Made by a program: the position numbers and the translations under genes. Shown here piece by piece: positions 15,881 through 23,714 of a stretch of DNA of 64,000 nt; position 1 is the stretch's first letter; the number at the start of each line of letters is the position of its first letter. The notes under the pieces were generated by a model. That model worked only from the letters and a program-made list of their open reading frames with translations. It ran no database searches and was not told the origin of the DNA. Where the stretch lies: contig NZ_FOTB01000002.1 of NCBI RefSeq assembly GCF_900114445.1, forward strand, positions 147,752 to 211,751. Reading direction: 5' to 3'. The stretch comes from Salinicoccus halodurans (GTDB lineage: Bacteria; Bacillota; Bacilli; Staphylococcales; Salinicoccaceae).

Positions 15881-17028
15881 TGAAAATTAAAAGCTATGAA
15901 CTGTTTACCGTACCGCCAAGATGGCTGTTCCTGAAAGTAGAAACGGATGATGGTCTGATCGGCTGGGGGGAACCTGTCATCGAAGGCAAGGCGGCAACCG
16001 TCAGGGCGGCTGTCGTCGAATTGATGGATACGATCATCGGCAGGGACCCGATGGAAATCGAAGGCATCTGGAATGAACTATACAGGGCTGGATTCTATCG
16101 CGGGGGACCGATACTGATGAGCGCCATTTCCGGCATCGATCAGGCACTTTGGGACATCAAAGGGAAATACTATGACGCACCCGTCCATGAACTGATCGGC
16201 GGGAAGGCACGCGACCGGATAAAGATCTACTCCTGGGTCGGCGGTGACCGCCCGCAGGATGTCGGTCATGCCTCATTGGAACTGAAGAATCAGGGGATTA
16301 CAGCAGTCAAGATGAATGCGACCGAAGAACTGCAGTACATCGACAGCTACAGCAAAGTCGATATGGTGCTGGAAAGGGTGGCGTCAATCCGGGAGGCATG
16401 CGGAAAGGATTTCGGCATCGGCATTGATTTCCATGGGCGGGTACATAAGCCGATGGCCAAAGTACTGGCGAAGGAATTGGAGCAATTCCGTCCGATGTTC
16501 ATAGAAGAGCCGGCACTCCCTGAGAACAATGAAAATCTGAGGGACATCGCAATGCATACATCGATTCCGATTGCGACGGGGGAGCGGATGTTCTCCAAAT
16601 GGCAGTTCAAGACACTGCTTCGTGACGGATATGCGGATATTATCCAGCCGGATCTGTCGCACGCCGGCGGCATCACGGAATGCAAAAAAATCATTTCCAT
16701 GGCTGAGGCCTTCGACGTCGCAGCCGCGCCGCATTGTCCGCTGGGACCGATTGCGCTTGCGTCATGCATCCAGGTGGACGCAACGTGCCATAACGCAGTC
16801 ATCCAGGAACAGAGCCTCGGCATCCATTACAACAAGGGCAATGACATATTGGATTACATCAAAGACCCGTCAGTGTTCGAGTATACGGACGGCCATGTGA
16901 AGATAACGGACAAACCGGGCCTCGGCATAGAGATCAATGAAGAGTATGTCCGTGAGCGGAGCGGCGTCGGCCACAATTGGAAGAACCCGGTATGGAAACA
17001 TGCCGACGGCAGTATCGCAGAATGGTAA
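15880..17028 (+). CDS. dgoD: D-galactonate dehydratase
   Basis: A 382-residue enolase-superfamily (mandelate racemase type) enzyme that dehydrates D-galactonate to 2-keto-3-deoxy-galactonate. It follows E. coli DgoD closely at the start (PPRWLFLKVETDDGL, YRAGFYRGGPILMSAI, SWVGGDRP). The metal ligands are the Asp in GIDFHGRV, the Glu in IEEPALPE and the Glu in TGERMFS. Catalytic histidines are in DFH and AAPHCPLGP. It is translationally coupled to the aldolase and followed by a GntP permease, giving import, dehydration, phosphorylation and cleavage within 8 kb. Confidence 0.93.
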   Translation: MKIKSYELFTVPPRWLFLKVETDDGLIGWGEPVIEGKAATVRAAVVELMDTIIGRDPMEIEGIWNELYRAGFYRGGPILMSAISGIDQALWDIKGKYYDAPVHELIGGKARDRIKIYSWVGGDRPQDVGHASLELKNQGITAVKMNATEELQYIDSYSKVDMVLERVASIREACGKDFGIGIDFHGRVHKPMAKVLAKELEQFRPMFIEEPALPENNENLRDIAMHTSIPIATGERMFSKWQFKTLLRDGYADIIQPDLSHAGGITECKKIISMAEAFDVAAAPHCPLGPIALASCIQVDATCHNAVIQEQSLGIHYNKGNDILDYIKDPSVFEYTDGHVKITDKPGLGIEINEEYVRERSGVGHNWKNPVWKHADGSIAEW

Positions 17029-17048
17029 TAATGAAAGGGGTATAATAA

Positions 17049-18410
17049 ATGTCTCATGAAACTTGGCTGGTCATAGCCACAATCATAGGAATAGCGCTTC
17101 TGCTTTTCCTCATTATGAAAATCAAGCTCCACGCGTTTGTTTCACTGCTGATTGCATCACTGTTCATCGGTGTTGCGAGCGGCATGAGCCCGATGGACAT
17201 CATCGATGTCATCGAGACCGGGATGGGCGGCACGCTCGGGTTCATTGCAGTCGTCGTAGGACTCGGTGCCATGTTCGGCGAAGTCCTCAAAGTATCGGGC
17301 GGTGCCGAACGGCTGGCATTGACGCTGATTGATAAATTCGGGGAAAAACGTTCACAATGGGCACTTGGCTTTACAGGGTTCCTGGTATCCATCCCTGTAT
17401 TTCTGGACGTCGCCCTGGTCATTTTGATTCCGATCATCTATTCACTGGCAGGGAAGACGCGAAAATCCCTGCTCTATTATGGTATCCCGCTTCTCGCAGG
17501 TCTTGCCGTAGCACACAGTTTCGTCCCGCCGACGCCGGGGCCGATGACGGTCGCAGCAATGCTCGGCGTCGATCTCGGCTGGGTGATCCTGTTCGGTATC
17601 GCAGCAGGTATACCGGCAATGATCCTCGCCGGACCGGTATTCGGTAAATATATCGGAAATAAGATCCAGCTGGAAATTCCGGATTATCAGAAGCTGGATG
17701 AAGATGTATCCGCCATCAAGGAAGAAAAAGATCTGCCGAGTTTCACACTGGTGTTCACGCTGATCCTGATTCCGCTTGTACTCATCCTCGTGAATACAGT
17801 GACAGGGGCGATTGTGGGAGAAGATTCCACAAGCCTGGTTGCAGAAACGATCCAATTCGTCGGCCATCCGTTCGTTGCATTGATCATTACCGTGGTCCTG
17901 ACTTTCATCACGCTCGGGACAAGGCGCGGCTACTCCCGCGATGAAGTGCAGGAAGTGGCGACCAAGGCACTTGAACCTGCAGGTATCATCATCCTGATCA
18001 CAGGTGCCGGCGGCGTATTCAAAGAAGTGCTGATACAGAGCGGTGTCGGTGACGTCATGGGCAACATGGTCGTCGGTGCCGGACTGCCACTTGTGGTGGC
18101 GGCATTCGTCATCACGACGTTCGTACGTGTCGCACAGGGTTCCGCAACAGTTGCCATGGTGACCGGTGCGGGTCTGATGGCGCCGATCATCGATATCAGT
18201 CCTGTCACTCAGCCGGAACTCGGGCTGATCGCAATTTCAATTGCGAGTGGCGCAACGGTGCTTTCCCACGTCAACGACTCCGGCTTCTGGCTGGTCAACC
18301 GGTTCTTCGGCATGACCACCGGGGAGACATTGAAATCCTGGACCGTGATGGAAACCATAATCGGTCTGACCGGTTTCGCTGTCGTATTTGTAATCAGTCT
18401 GTTCATGTAG
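17049..18410 (+). CDS. GntP family gluconate/galactonate permease
   Basis: A 453-residue H+-coupled sugar-acid permease with about 12-14 membrane segments. Family motifs include MGGTLGFIAVVVGLGAMFGE near residue 60, AHSFVPPTPGPM near residue 155 and the C-terminal HVNDSGFWLVNRF. GAAAGGGG precedes the ATG. It follows dgoD closely and precedes a strong terminator and a gluconokinase gene, so galactonate and gluconate are the best substrate guesses. It belongs to the same family as the permease at 3844 but is clearly distinct from it. Confidence 0.9.
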   Translation: MSHETWLVIATIIGIALLLFLIMKIKLHAFVSLLIASLFIGVASGMSPMDIIDVIETGMGGTLGFIAVVVGLGAMFGEVLKVSGGAERLALTLIDKFGEKRSQWALGFTGFLVSIPVFLDVALVILIPIIYSLAGKTRKSLLYYGIPLLAGLAVAHSFVPPTPGPMTVAAMLGVDLGWVILFGIAAGIPAMILAGPVFGKYIGNKIQLEIPDYQKLDEDVSAIKEEKDLPSFTLVFTLILIPLVLILVNTVTGAIVGEDSTSLVAETIQFVGHPFVALIITVVLTFITLGTRRGYSRDEVQEVATKALEPAGIIILITGAGGVFKEVLIQSGVGDVMGNMVVGAGLPLVVAAFVITTFVRVAQGSATVAMVTGAGLMAPIIDISPVTQPELGLIAISIASGATVLSHVNDSGFWLVNRFFGMTTGETLKSWTVMETIIGLTGFAVVFVISLFM

Positions 18411-18428
18411 ACGGAAACATCCAATTCC

Positions 18429-18451
18429 AACCCCGCTTCGGCGGGGTTTTT
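18429..18451 (+). terminator. rho-independent terminator
   Basis: AACCCCGC TTCG GCGGGGTT, an 8-bp GC-rich stem with a stable UUCG-type loop and five T, just after the permease gene. Confidence 0.93.
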
Positions 18452-18478
18452 GTATACAGAGACAAAAACCCATATAAT
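18450..18478 (+). promoter_or_regulatory. gluconokinase promoter
   Basis: TTGTAT (18450-18455) and TATAAT (18473-18478) are separated by 17 bases directly after the terminator. The -35 hexamer overlaps a GTATAC box (18452-18457) like those of the GntR operator near 1505, so GntR-type control is possible. Confidence 0.55.
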
Positions 18479-18512
18479 GAAAATAATACAGATGATGAAA
18501 GGCAGTTTTATT

Positions 18513-20030
18513 ATGAAAAAATATATGATCGGTCTGGACATTGGCACTACGGCCGTTAAAGCTGTACTCTTTGATGCGAAAGGCACATACATAGACAAGG
18601 AAACGGGGAATTATCCTCTGCATACACCCGATGCGGAGACTGCGGAACAGGATCCGGATGAAATACTGGGGCGTACTTTCGAGGCGGTCCGCCTGCTGGT
18701 CGCCCGGAACGGATGCGGGGATGATGTGGAGTTCATCGCATTTTCTTCTGCGATGCACAGCATGATCCTGCTTGACGGGGAAGGCCGCCGTCTGACGGAA
18801 TGCATCACGTGGGCGGACAGCCGTGCCCAGGACTACGCGGACCGTCTGAATGAGGGGGACGGCCTGGAGATTTACCGCAGGACGGGGACGCCGGTCCATC
18901 CGATGAGTCCGCTCGTAAAACTGCTTTATTTCAAAAATGAGGTACCGGAACTTTATTCCAAAATCGGTAAGATAGTGGGTATAAAGGAGTATATATTCGC
19001 ACGTCTGACGGGTAAATATGCCGTCGACCGCTCCATCGCGAGCAGCATGGGCATGATGAATCTGGAAACGTCCGGATGGGACCGGGAAGTGCTGGAAATG
19101 CTGGATCTTACAGCGGACCAGCTGCCGGAACTTGCAGATACGACGGAAATCTTTGCGGTGAATAAAAACCCGGCGTCCGAGCTGGGTCTCCACCAGGAAA
19201 CGAAGCTCGTCATCGGTGCGAGTGACGGCGTGCTTGCAAATCTCGGTGTGAACGCGATCCGCGAAGGGGATATAGCCATCACGATCGGTACGAGCGGTGC
19301 AATCCGCACGGTGATCGACGCTCCGCAGACGGATGAGAAGATGCGTACATTCTGCTATCACCTCACCCCGGCGCATTACGTCATCGGCGGGCCGGTGAAT
19401 AACGGCGGCGTGATTTTACGATGGATCCGTGATGAGCTCTGCCAGCAGGAAATCGGCGAGGCGGATTCAAACGGCCTGGACCCGTACGAGGTAATGACGA
19501 AGGCGGCTGTAGACGTGCCGGCAGGCAGCAACGGGCTGATATTCCATCCGTATCTCGCCGGAGAGCGGGCGCCGTTATGGGATTCGAAGGCAGTGGGATC
19601 ATTTTATGGCCTGACTTTATCCCATGAGCGCAGGCATATGATCCGCGCTGCGATGGAAGGTGTGGTGTACAATCTTTACAGTGTATACCTTGCCCTCAGG
19701 GAACAGATGACGGAAGTGCACGCCATCAAGGCGAGCGGCGGATTTGCACGCAGCGAGATGTGGAAGCAGCTGATGGCTGATGTTTTCGGGGAGAAGCTGA
19801 GCGTGCCGAAATCGTATGAATCAAGTGCATTCGGCGGATGTATACTGGGGCTGTACGCAATCGGTGAAATTGACGACCTCCGTGATGTCGACCGGTTCAT
19901 CGGGGAGGATGACGCCTACACGCCGGACGAACAGAATTACATGAAATACCAGGATGTCATGAGCGTCTATATAGAAATCGGCAGATCACTTGAACAGTTT
20001 TACGGAAGAATGCATGAACTCAGGAATTGA
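18513..20030 (+). CDS. gntK: gluconokinase (FGGY family)
   Basis: A 505-residue sugar kinase of the FGGY family that probably phosphorylates gluconate to 6-phosphogluconate. The N-terminal domain has GLDIGTTAVKAVLFD and the segment PDAETAEQDPDEI typical of Bacillus-type GntK. The second ATP-binding domain has TIGTSGAIRTV, HPYLAGERAPLW and KASGGFARSEMW. ATG 18513 is chosen; an upstream in-frame TTG lies within the promoter. A xylulokinase-like substrate cannot be excluded, but the GntP permease just upstream supports gluconate. The ribosome binding site is weak. Confidence 0.85.
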   Translation: MKKYMIGLDIGTTAVKAVLFDAKGTYIDKETGNYPLHTPDAETAEQDPDEILGRTFEAVRLLVARNGCGDDVEFIAFSSAMHSMILLDGEGRRLTECITWADSRAQDYADRLNEGDGLEIYRRTGTPVHPMSPLVKLLYFKNEVPELYSKIGKIVGIKEYIFARLTGKYAVDRSIASSMGMMNLETSGWDREVLEMLDLTADQLPELADTTEIFAVNKNPASELGLHQETKLVIGASDGVLANLGVNAIREGDIAITIGTSGAIRTVIDAPQTDEKMRTFCYHLTPAHYVIGGPVNNGGVILRWIRDELCQQEIGEADSNGLDPYEVMTKAAVDVPAGSNGLIFHPYLAGERAPLWDSKAVGSFYGLTLSHERRHMIRAAMEGVVYNLYSVYLALREQMTEVHAIKASGGFARSEMWKQLMADVFGEKLSVPKSYESSAFGGCILGLYAIGEIDDLRDVDRFIGEDDAYTPDEQNYMKYQDVMSVYIEIGRSLEQFYGRMHELRN

Positions 20031-20052
20031 CTATGGAAAAGGAGGTGGGAAA

Positions 20053-21477
20053 ATGGATTTGAAAAGTTTTTTCAATCATTTTCTTGAAGAGAATGAACTG
20101 GTGCGTGCCAATCTGATGAACGAAGAGACATTCGAATCGATCGAGGCGCTGGCCGGGTATAAAGTGGACAGCATATCCGACGGGGAGGTGCTGTCTGAAG
20201 TGTCACAGCATATCTCCATGGGTGAGGCCGCGCTCGTCAGAAGCCTGGTGGATGAGGAGACGGCGGATAATCTGCATCATGTAAATTATGATGTTTCGAA
20301 ATACGATGCCCTGATCGACTACCAGTACATACTCGAGGCAGGCGACGGCGAAGGGGTGATCCATCATGACATCGTCCAGGCCATCGATGCGGCCCTGAAA
20401 GATACCGGCGTGCTCCCTGCAGCCGATATGTTCATCCACAGGGATGAGGATTTCAATCCAAGGGATATCGGAAGGCTCGAGCAGATCTACCGGGGGCCGA
20501 TCTACTGGCTGTACAACAATCTGACATGGCGTGAGCTGAAAGCGATGCTCAGGCGTCTCGGCAGCGAGACCGAAGGCAATCAGAAAGACGATTATCTGCG
20601 TCACATCACGGCCTTGCTGACATCCTCCCGGTTTCTGGAGGAGATACTGCTCCATATCGGAGATGAGGAATTCAGAATCATACGGGATAACGTGGAAAAG
20701 GATTATAATGTATATGAAGCGAAATCAAGATGGGCAGAAGCGAAGAACCTGGGTCTGATCGTCAAAGTGCATGCAAATTTTCTGGTGATGCACCAGAAGG
20801 TGCTCGATGCCCTGAAGATGGTGAACTTCGATGCCGTAGTCAGGAGGAGAAGCCCCGGAGGATCGACTGGGTCCGTCAGGGGCGACTACAATGCATACGC
20901 CCTGCTGTTTGAAGTGATGGAAACCCATGAACCGATTCGGCGGATCGTCCAGATTCCTGCGGGGATGAACTTCTTCGAGCTCCATCTTACTATCCGCGAA
21001 GTCATGGACTGGAGGAGCGGCAGCCCTTCAAGATTCACTGCAGATGGGTTCACCATCTATGAATCGATGTTCCTGATGGATGAGGAACAGGGCCCGGATG
21101 AAGGCAGGACCAGTCTGCTCGCGAGCTTTACACAGATTGACGCGCTGCTTGAGCGGGCAGGGGCACTTTATTACCGTTATGAATCGGTGGATGGATATGT
21201 CGTGAAGGTTTCAATCGCGGACCGCATCAACATCGACCACCGGGTGCCGGCCATCCGCAGCTATACGGGACCGATACCGATCGAGAACGTCGGCGGACCG
21301 GAAGGTCTGGAGCGGACGCTGGCGATTCTGAACGACAGGCAGCATCCGGATTACGCAAGGACATTCGAAAAGGCGCGGATGATGAACTACCGGGAACGCT
21401 ATCCGATGACGGCGATCAACAACAGGCTGGAGAAGAGATTTTCCAAAGCCCATCCGGTGACTGAATTCAACACCTGA
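20053..21477 (+). CDS. pRiA4b ORF-3-like protein, divergent
   Basis: A 474-residue protein with no known biochemical role. The start at 20053 is set by AAGGAGGTGGGAAA. Residues 1-270 are helical and acidic, and include a SAP/Rho-N-like helical stretch near residue 155 (WRELKAMLRRLG). The C-terminal 180 residues align by eye with the plasmid pRiA4b ORF-3 domain (IPAGMNFFELHLTIREVMDW, then TGPIPIENVGGPEGL). The usual YDYGDDW motif is replaced by YRYESVDGYVV, so this copy is probably altered in function. Four bases after its stop begins a second, more canonical family member. Confidence 0.65.
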   Translation: MDLKSFFNHFLEENELVRANLMNEETFESIEALAGYKVDSISDGEVLSEVSQHISMGEAALVRSLVDEETADNLHHVNYDVSKYDALIDYQYILEAGDGEGVIHHDIVQAIDAALKDTGVLPAADMFIHRDEDFNPRDIGRLEQIYRGPIYWLYNNLTWRELKAMLRRLGSETEGNQKDDYLRHITALLTSSRFLEEILLHIGDEEFRIIRDNVEKDYNVYEAKSRWAEAKNLGLIVKVHANFLVMHQKVLDALKMVNFDAVVRRRSPGGSTGSVRGDYNAYALLFEVMETHEPIRRIVQIPAGMNFFELHLTIREVMDWRSGSPSRFTADGFTIYESMFLMDEEQGPDEGRTSLLASFTQIDALLERAGALYYRYESVDGYVVKVSIADRINIDHRVPAIRSYTGPIPIENVGGPEGLERTLAILNDRQHPDYARTFEKARMMNYRERYPMTAINNRLEKRFSKAHPVTEFNT

Positions 21478-21492
21478 TAATTGGAGGATAAA

Positions 21493-22452
21493 ATGGATCT
21501 AAGAAGATTTTACCATGAGATTTTAAAAGATGATGCACTCGCAGATATGTCCGTTTCATATATCAACGACGATTATTTCATGTCAAAAATTGCCGAAAAA
21601 CTCAAATCCGACGAACGCAATCTGATGCAGAGGCTTGCGAAAATCCGGCCATTGTCAGGATACTATGAAATTGATATCAACCCGAATAAATATTTTTACC
21701 TTATAAAGAACCGCATCATTCTGCCGTCAGGAAGCGACAGCGGCTTCGTACATGTGGATGTTGTCCGGAAACTCACCCGCCTGATCAGAATATATGATGC
21801 GGAAAACAGGTATTCCGGGGAAGAGGAAGAATCGGCGCCGGGGCATCAGGCCCTGAAGCTGCGGATCACACTGGACGATGCCCATACACCGATATGGCGG
21901 GAAGTCATGGTGCCGGCAGATTTTAATTTTTATGAGTTGTATATTGTCATCCAGAAAGCGATGGGCTGGCAGGGTAGCCACCTGTCATCGTTCTTCGGGA
22001 AGAACTGCAGAATCTTTGTGCATGAATTTGAAATGGAGGACGCCTATTCCCCGGAGGGCGGACCGGAACTCCTGCTCGCGAGCAATACATCCATCGAACC
22101 GGTTCTGTCAGAATCCGGCACTCTCACCTACATTTATGACTATGGCGACGACTGGATGCACGGAATTGAAGTGTTGGAGAAGAGGGACACAGATAAACGG
22201 GTGATACCGGAGGTCGTCAGCCATAAAGGGCCTGGACCGATCGAGGATTCCGGCGGTGTCGGCGGGTTCGAAGAGGTTTACAGCATCATAAAAGATGAAA
22301 CGCACTCCGAACATGAAGAGATGCTGTTATGGGCAAAATCGCAGAATTATAAAGCGAGATATCCTAAAAAAGCCATCAACCGTAACCTTGAGAAGATATT
22401 CAGCGGCGGCGAGCCGGTAACGGAATTGAATGATCCATCAATGGACGAATGA
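21493..22452 (+). CDS. pRiA4b ORF-3-like protein
   Basis: A 319-residue protein. ATG 21493 follows TTGGAGGATAAA. The first 45 residues resemble the start of the upstream neighbour (MDLRRFYHEILKDDALAD against MDLKSFFNHFLEENELVR). The C-terminal 190 residues carry the canonical pRiA4b ORF-3 domain: LRITLDDAHTPIWREVMVP, QKAMGWQGSHLSSF, the acidic-aromatic YDYGDDWMHGIEVL, and GPGPIEDSGGVGGF. The family is found on plasmids, near transposons and in chromosomes; function unknown. It forms a two-gene unit with the divergent copy. Confidence 0.75.
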   Translation: MDLRRFYHEILKDDALADMSVSYINDDYFMSKIAEKLKSDERNLMQRLAKIRPLSGYYEIDINPNKYFYLIKNRIILPSGSDSGFVHVDVVRKLTRLIRIYDAENRYSGEEEESAPGHQALKLRITLDDAHTPIWREVMVPADFNFYELYIVIQKAMGWQGSHLSSFFGKNCRIFVHEFEMEDAYSPEGGPELLLASNTSIEPVLSESGTLTYIYDYGDDWMHGIEVLEKRDTDKRVIPEVVSHKGPGPIEDSGGVGGFEEVYSIIKDETHSEHEEMLLWAKSQNYKARYPKKAINRNLEKIFSGGEPVTELNDPSMDE

Positions 22453-22457
22453 AACTG

Positions 22458-22490
22458 AAAACTGGAAGGTCCCGCGGGCCTTCCAGTTTT
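22458..22490. terminator. bidirectional terminator
   Basis: AAAACTGGAAGG (22458-22469) and CCTTCCAGTTTT (22479-22490) with a CCCGCGGG-containing loop. It lies between convergent genes ending at 22452 and 22492. Confidence 0.9.
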
Positions 22491-22491
22491 T

Positions 22492-22761
22492 CTATACATC
22501 ATCCTTTTCAGACGCTCTGTCCCGCAGTTCATTATAATACAGCACACTTGTCATGGCGCCTTCATCGACCATATTCGCATCGCGTGACTCATCCGGCTTT
22601 CCGAGGTGGAGCAGATAAGGGTCGTTCGTCCAGCTTGTCGCCTTATATACCGCCTTATCCAATCCGCGCTTCACTTTTTTACGATTATCTTCTTTCGATA
22701 AATATGCTGTACCCGCCAACACACCCGCTGTACCAATCAGTTTTGTAACTTTTCCCATCAT
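22492..22761 (-). CDS. small hypothetical protein
   Basis: An 89-residue basic-then-acidic protein. The first 20 residues (KLIGTAGVLAGTAYLS) could be a short membrane or amphipathic segment. The middle is lysine/arginine-rich (KEDNRKKVKRGLDKAVYK) and the end is acidic. The layout recalls YtxH-like small stress proteins, but I see no diagnostic motif. GGAAGG precedes two adjacent ATG codons; the second (22758) has better spacing. It is monocistronic. Confidence 0.6.
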   Translation of the reverse strand: MMGKVTKLIGTAGVLAGTAYLSKEDNRKKVKRGLDKAVYKATSWTNDPYLLHLGKPDESRDANMVDEGAMTSVLYYNELRDRASEKDDV

Positions 22762-22983
22762 GTATCCTTCCTTTCAGAATAAGAAAATTTCAATACTTTT
22801 TAAGCGGTTTCATCATCATGATTATCTCATATCCGGGTGTAAAATGAAAATGAATGGCTTGTGTTCTGCCATGGGTGGAAACGCTGCCGATTTACTGCGT
22901 GAGCATGGACTAAGTGGTAAAATGGAGTATAGATGAAACAACTGTACACTGCATGATTTTCATGAGTATCTGGAGGGATGATC
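22762..22983. other. intergenic region with possible 30-codon ORF
   Basis: This region holds the divergent promoters of the small gene and the MOSC gene. A plus-strand frame at 22844-22936 would encode 30 residues beginning MKMNGLCSAMGGNAADLL, with only a weak upstream GGGTG. Its base composition is gene-like, but it may be chance or a decayed fragment. No riboswitch was recognised. Confidence 0.25.
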
Positions 22984-23688
22984 TTGGAAAAATCTTTGGT
23001 TTATAAATTATTCACCGGCGGCGTGAAACAGCTTGGAGACCCGCAGGCTGAAGATAAACTGGAACGGCCGTGGGAGAGTGGAATATTCAAAGAGGAGACC
23101 GAGGATGCGGTCTTCTTATCCGAAACGGGTTTTACAGGCGACGATGTGGCGGACAAGAGAAATCACGGGGGACCGGAAAAAGCGGTGTTTGCCTATTCTG
23201 TAAAACATTATGAAGACTGGCGGAGGGAACTGGATGCGGATATCGGTCCCGGCGGCAATGGTGAAAATCTGTCAGTCACCGGCATGGACGAAACAACTGT
23301 ATGCATCGGAGATACATACAGGCTGGGCGAAGCGCTTATCCAGGTCTCCCAGCCGAGGCGTCCGTGCTGGAAGCCGGCAAGACGGCATAAAATACTGGAC
23401 CTTGCGCTCAGAATCCAGAAGACGGGCAGGACGGGATGGTATTTCCGTGTGCTCGAGGAAGGGAAGATCAGGTCGGGGGATGCATTTGAACGCGTCAGCC
23501 GTCCCTATCCGGAATGGACCATCAGGGCGTGCAATGAAGTGATGCATGAACAAAAGGATAATCTCGGTCTGGCGGAAAGTCTGGCTGCGTGCAGCCTGCT
23601 TGCAAAAAACTGGAAAAACACACTCGATAAACGTCTTACAGGTAAAGAAGGGGGTATAGATAAGAGAGTCTATGGGCCGAACAGATAG
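22984..23688 (+). CDS. MOSC domain protein (YiiM-like)
   Basis: A 234-residue MOSC-domain protein. The domain spans roughly residues 20-165 with ADKRNHGGPEKAVFAY and GGNGENLSVTG, and the conserved cysteine lies in PRRPCWKPARR. The C-terminal part is a 3-alpha domain as in YiiM/YuaD. Such proteins act in molybdenum-cofactor-dependent detoxification of N-hydroxylated compounds or in sulfur/metal transfer. TTG 22984 is preferred because GGAGGG lies seven bases upstream; the ATG at 22978 abuts the ribosome binding site. It lies 26 bases before manP but looks functionally unrelated. Confidence 0.85.
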   Translation: MEKSLVYKLFTGGVKQLGDPQAEDKLERPWESGIFKEETEDAVFLSETGFTGDDVADKRNHGGPEKAVFAYSVKHYEDWRRELDADIGPGGNGENLSVTGMDETTVCIGDTYRLGEALIQVSQPRRPCWKPARRHKILDLALRIQKTGRTGWYFRVLEEGKIRSGDAFERVSRPYPEWTIRACNEVMHEQKDNLGLAESLAACSLLAKNWKNTLDKRLTGKEGGIDKRVYGPNR

Positions 23689-23714
23689 AACACAAATCCA
23701 AGGGGGATATGGGA

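Noticed and set aside
18237-19376. Long minus-strand open frame (379 codons) over the GntP/gluconokinase region
   Set aside because: It is antisense to two well-supported genes, has biased arginine/histidine-rich composition typical of a shadow frame and has no ribosome binding site.
22762-22983. Molybdenum-cofactor riboswitch before the MOSC gene
   Set aside because: No matching conserved helices were seen, and the class is not typical of Firmicutes.
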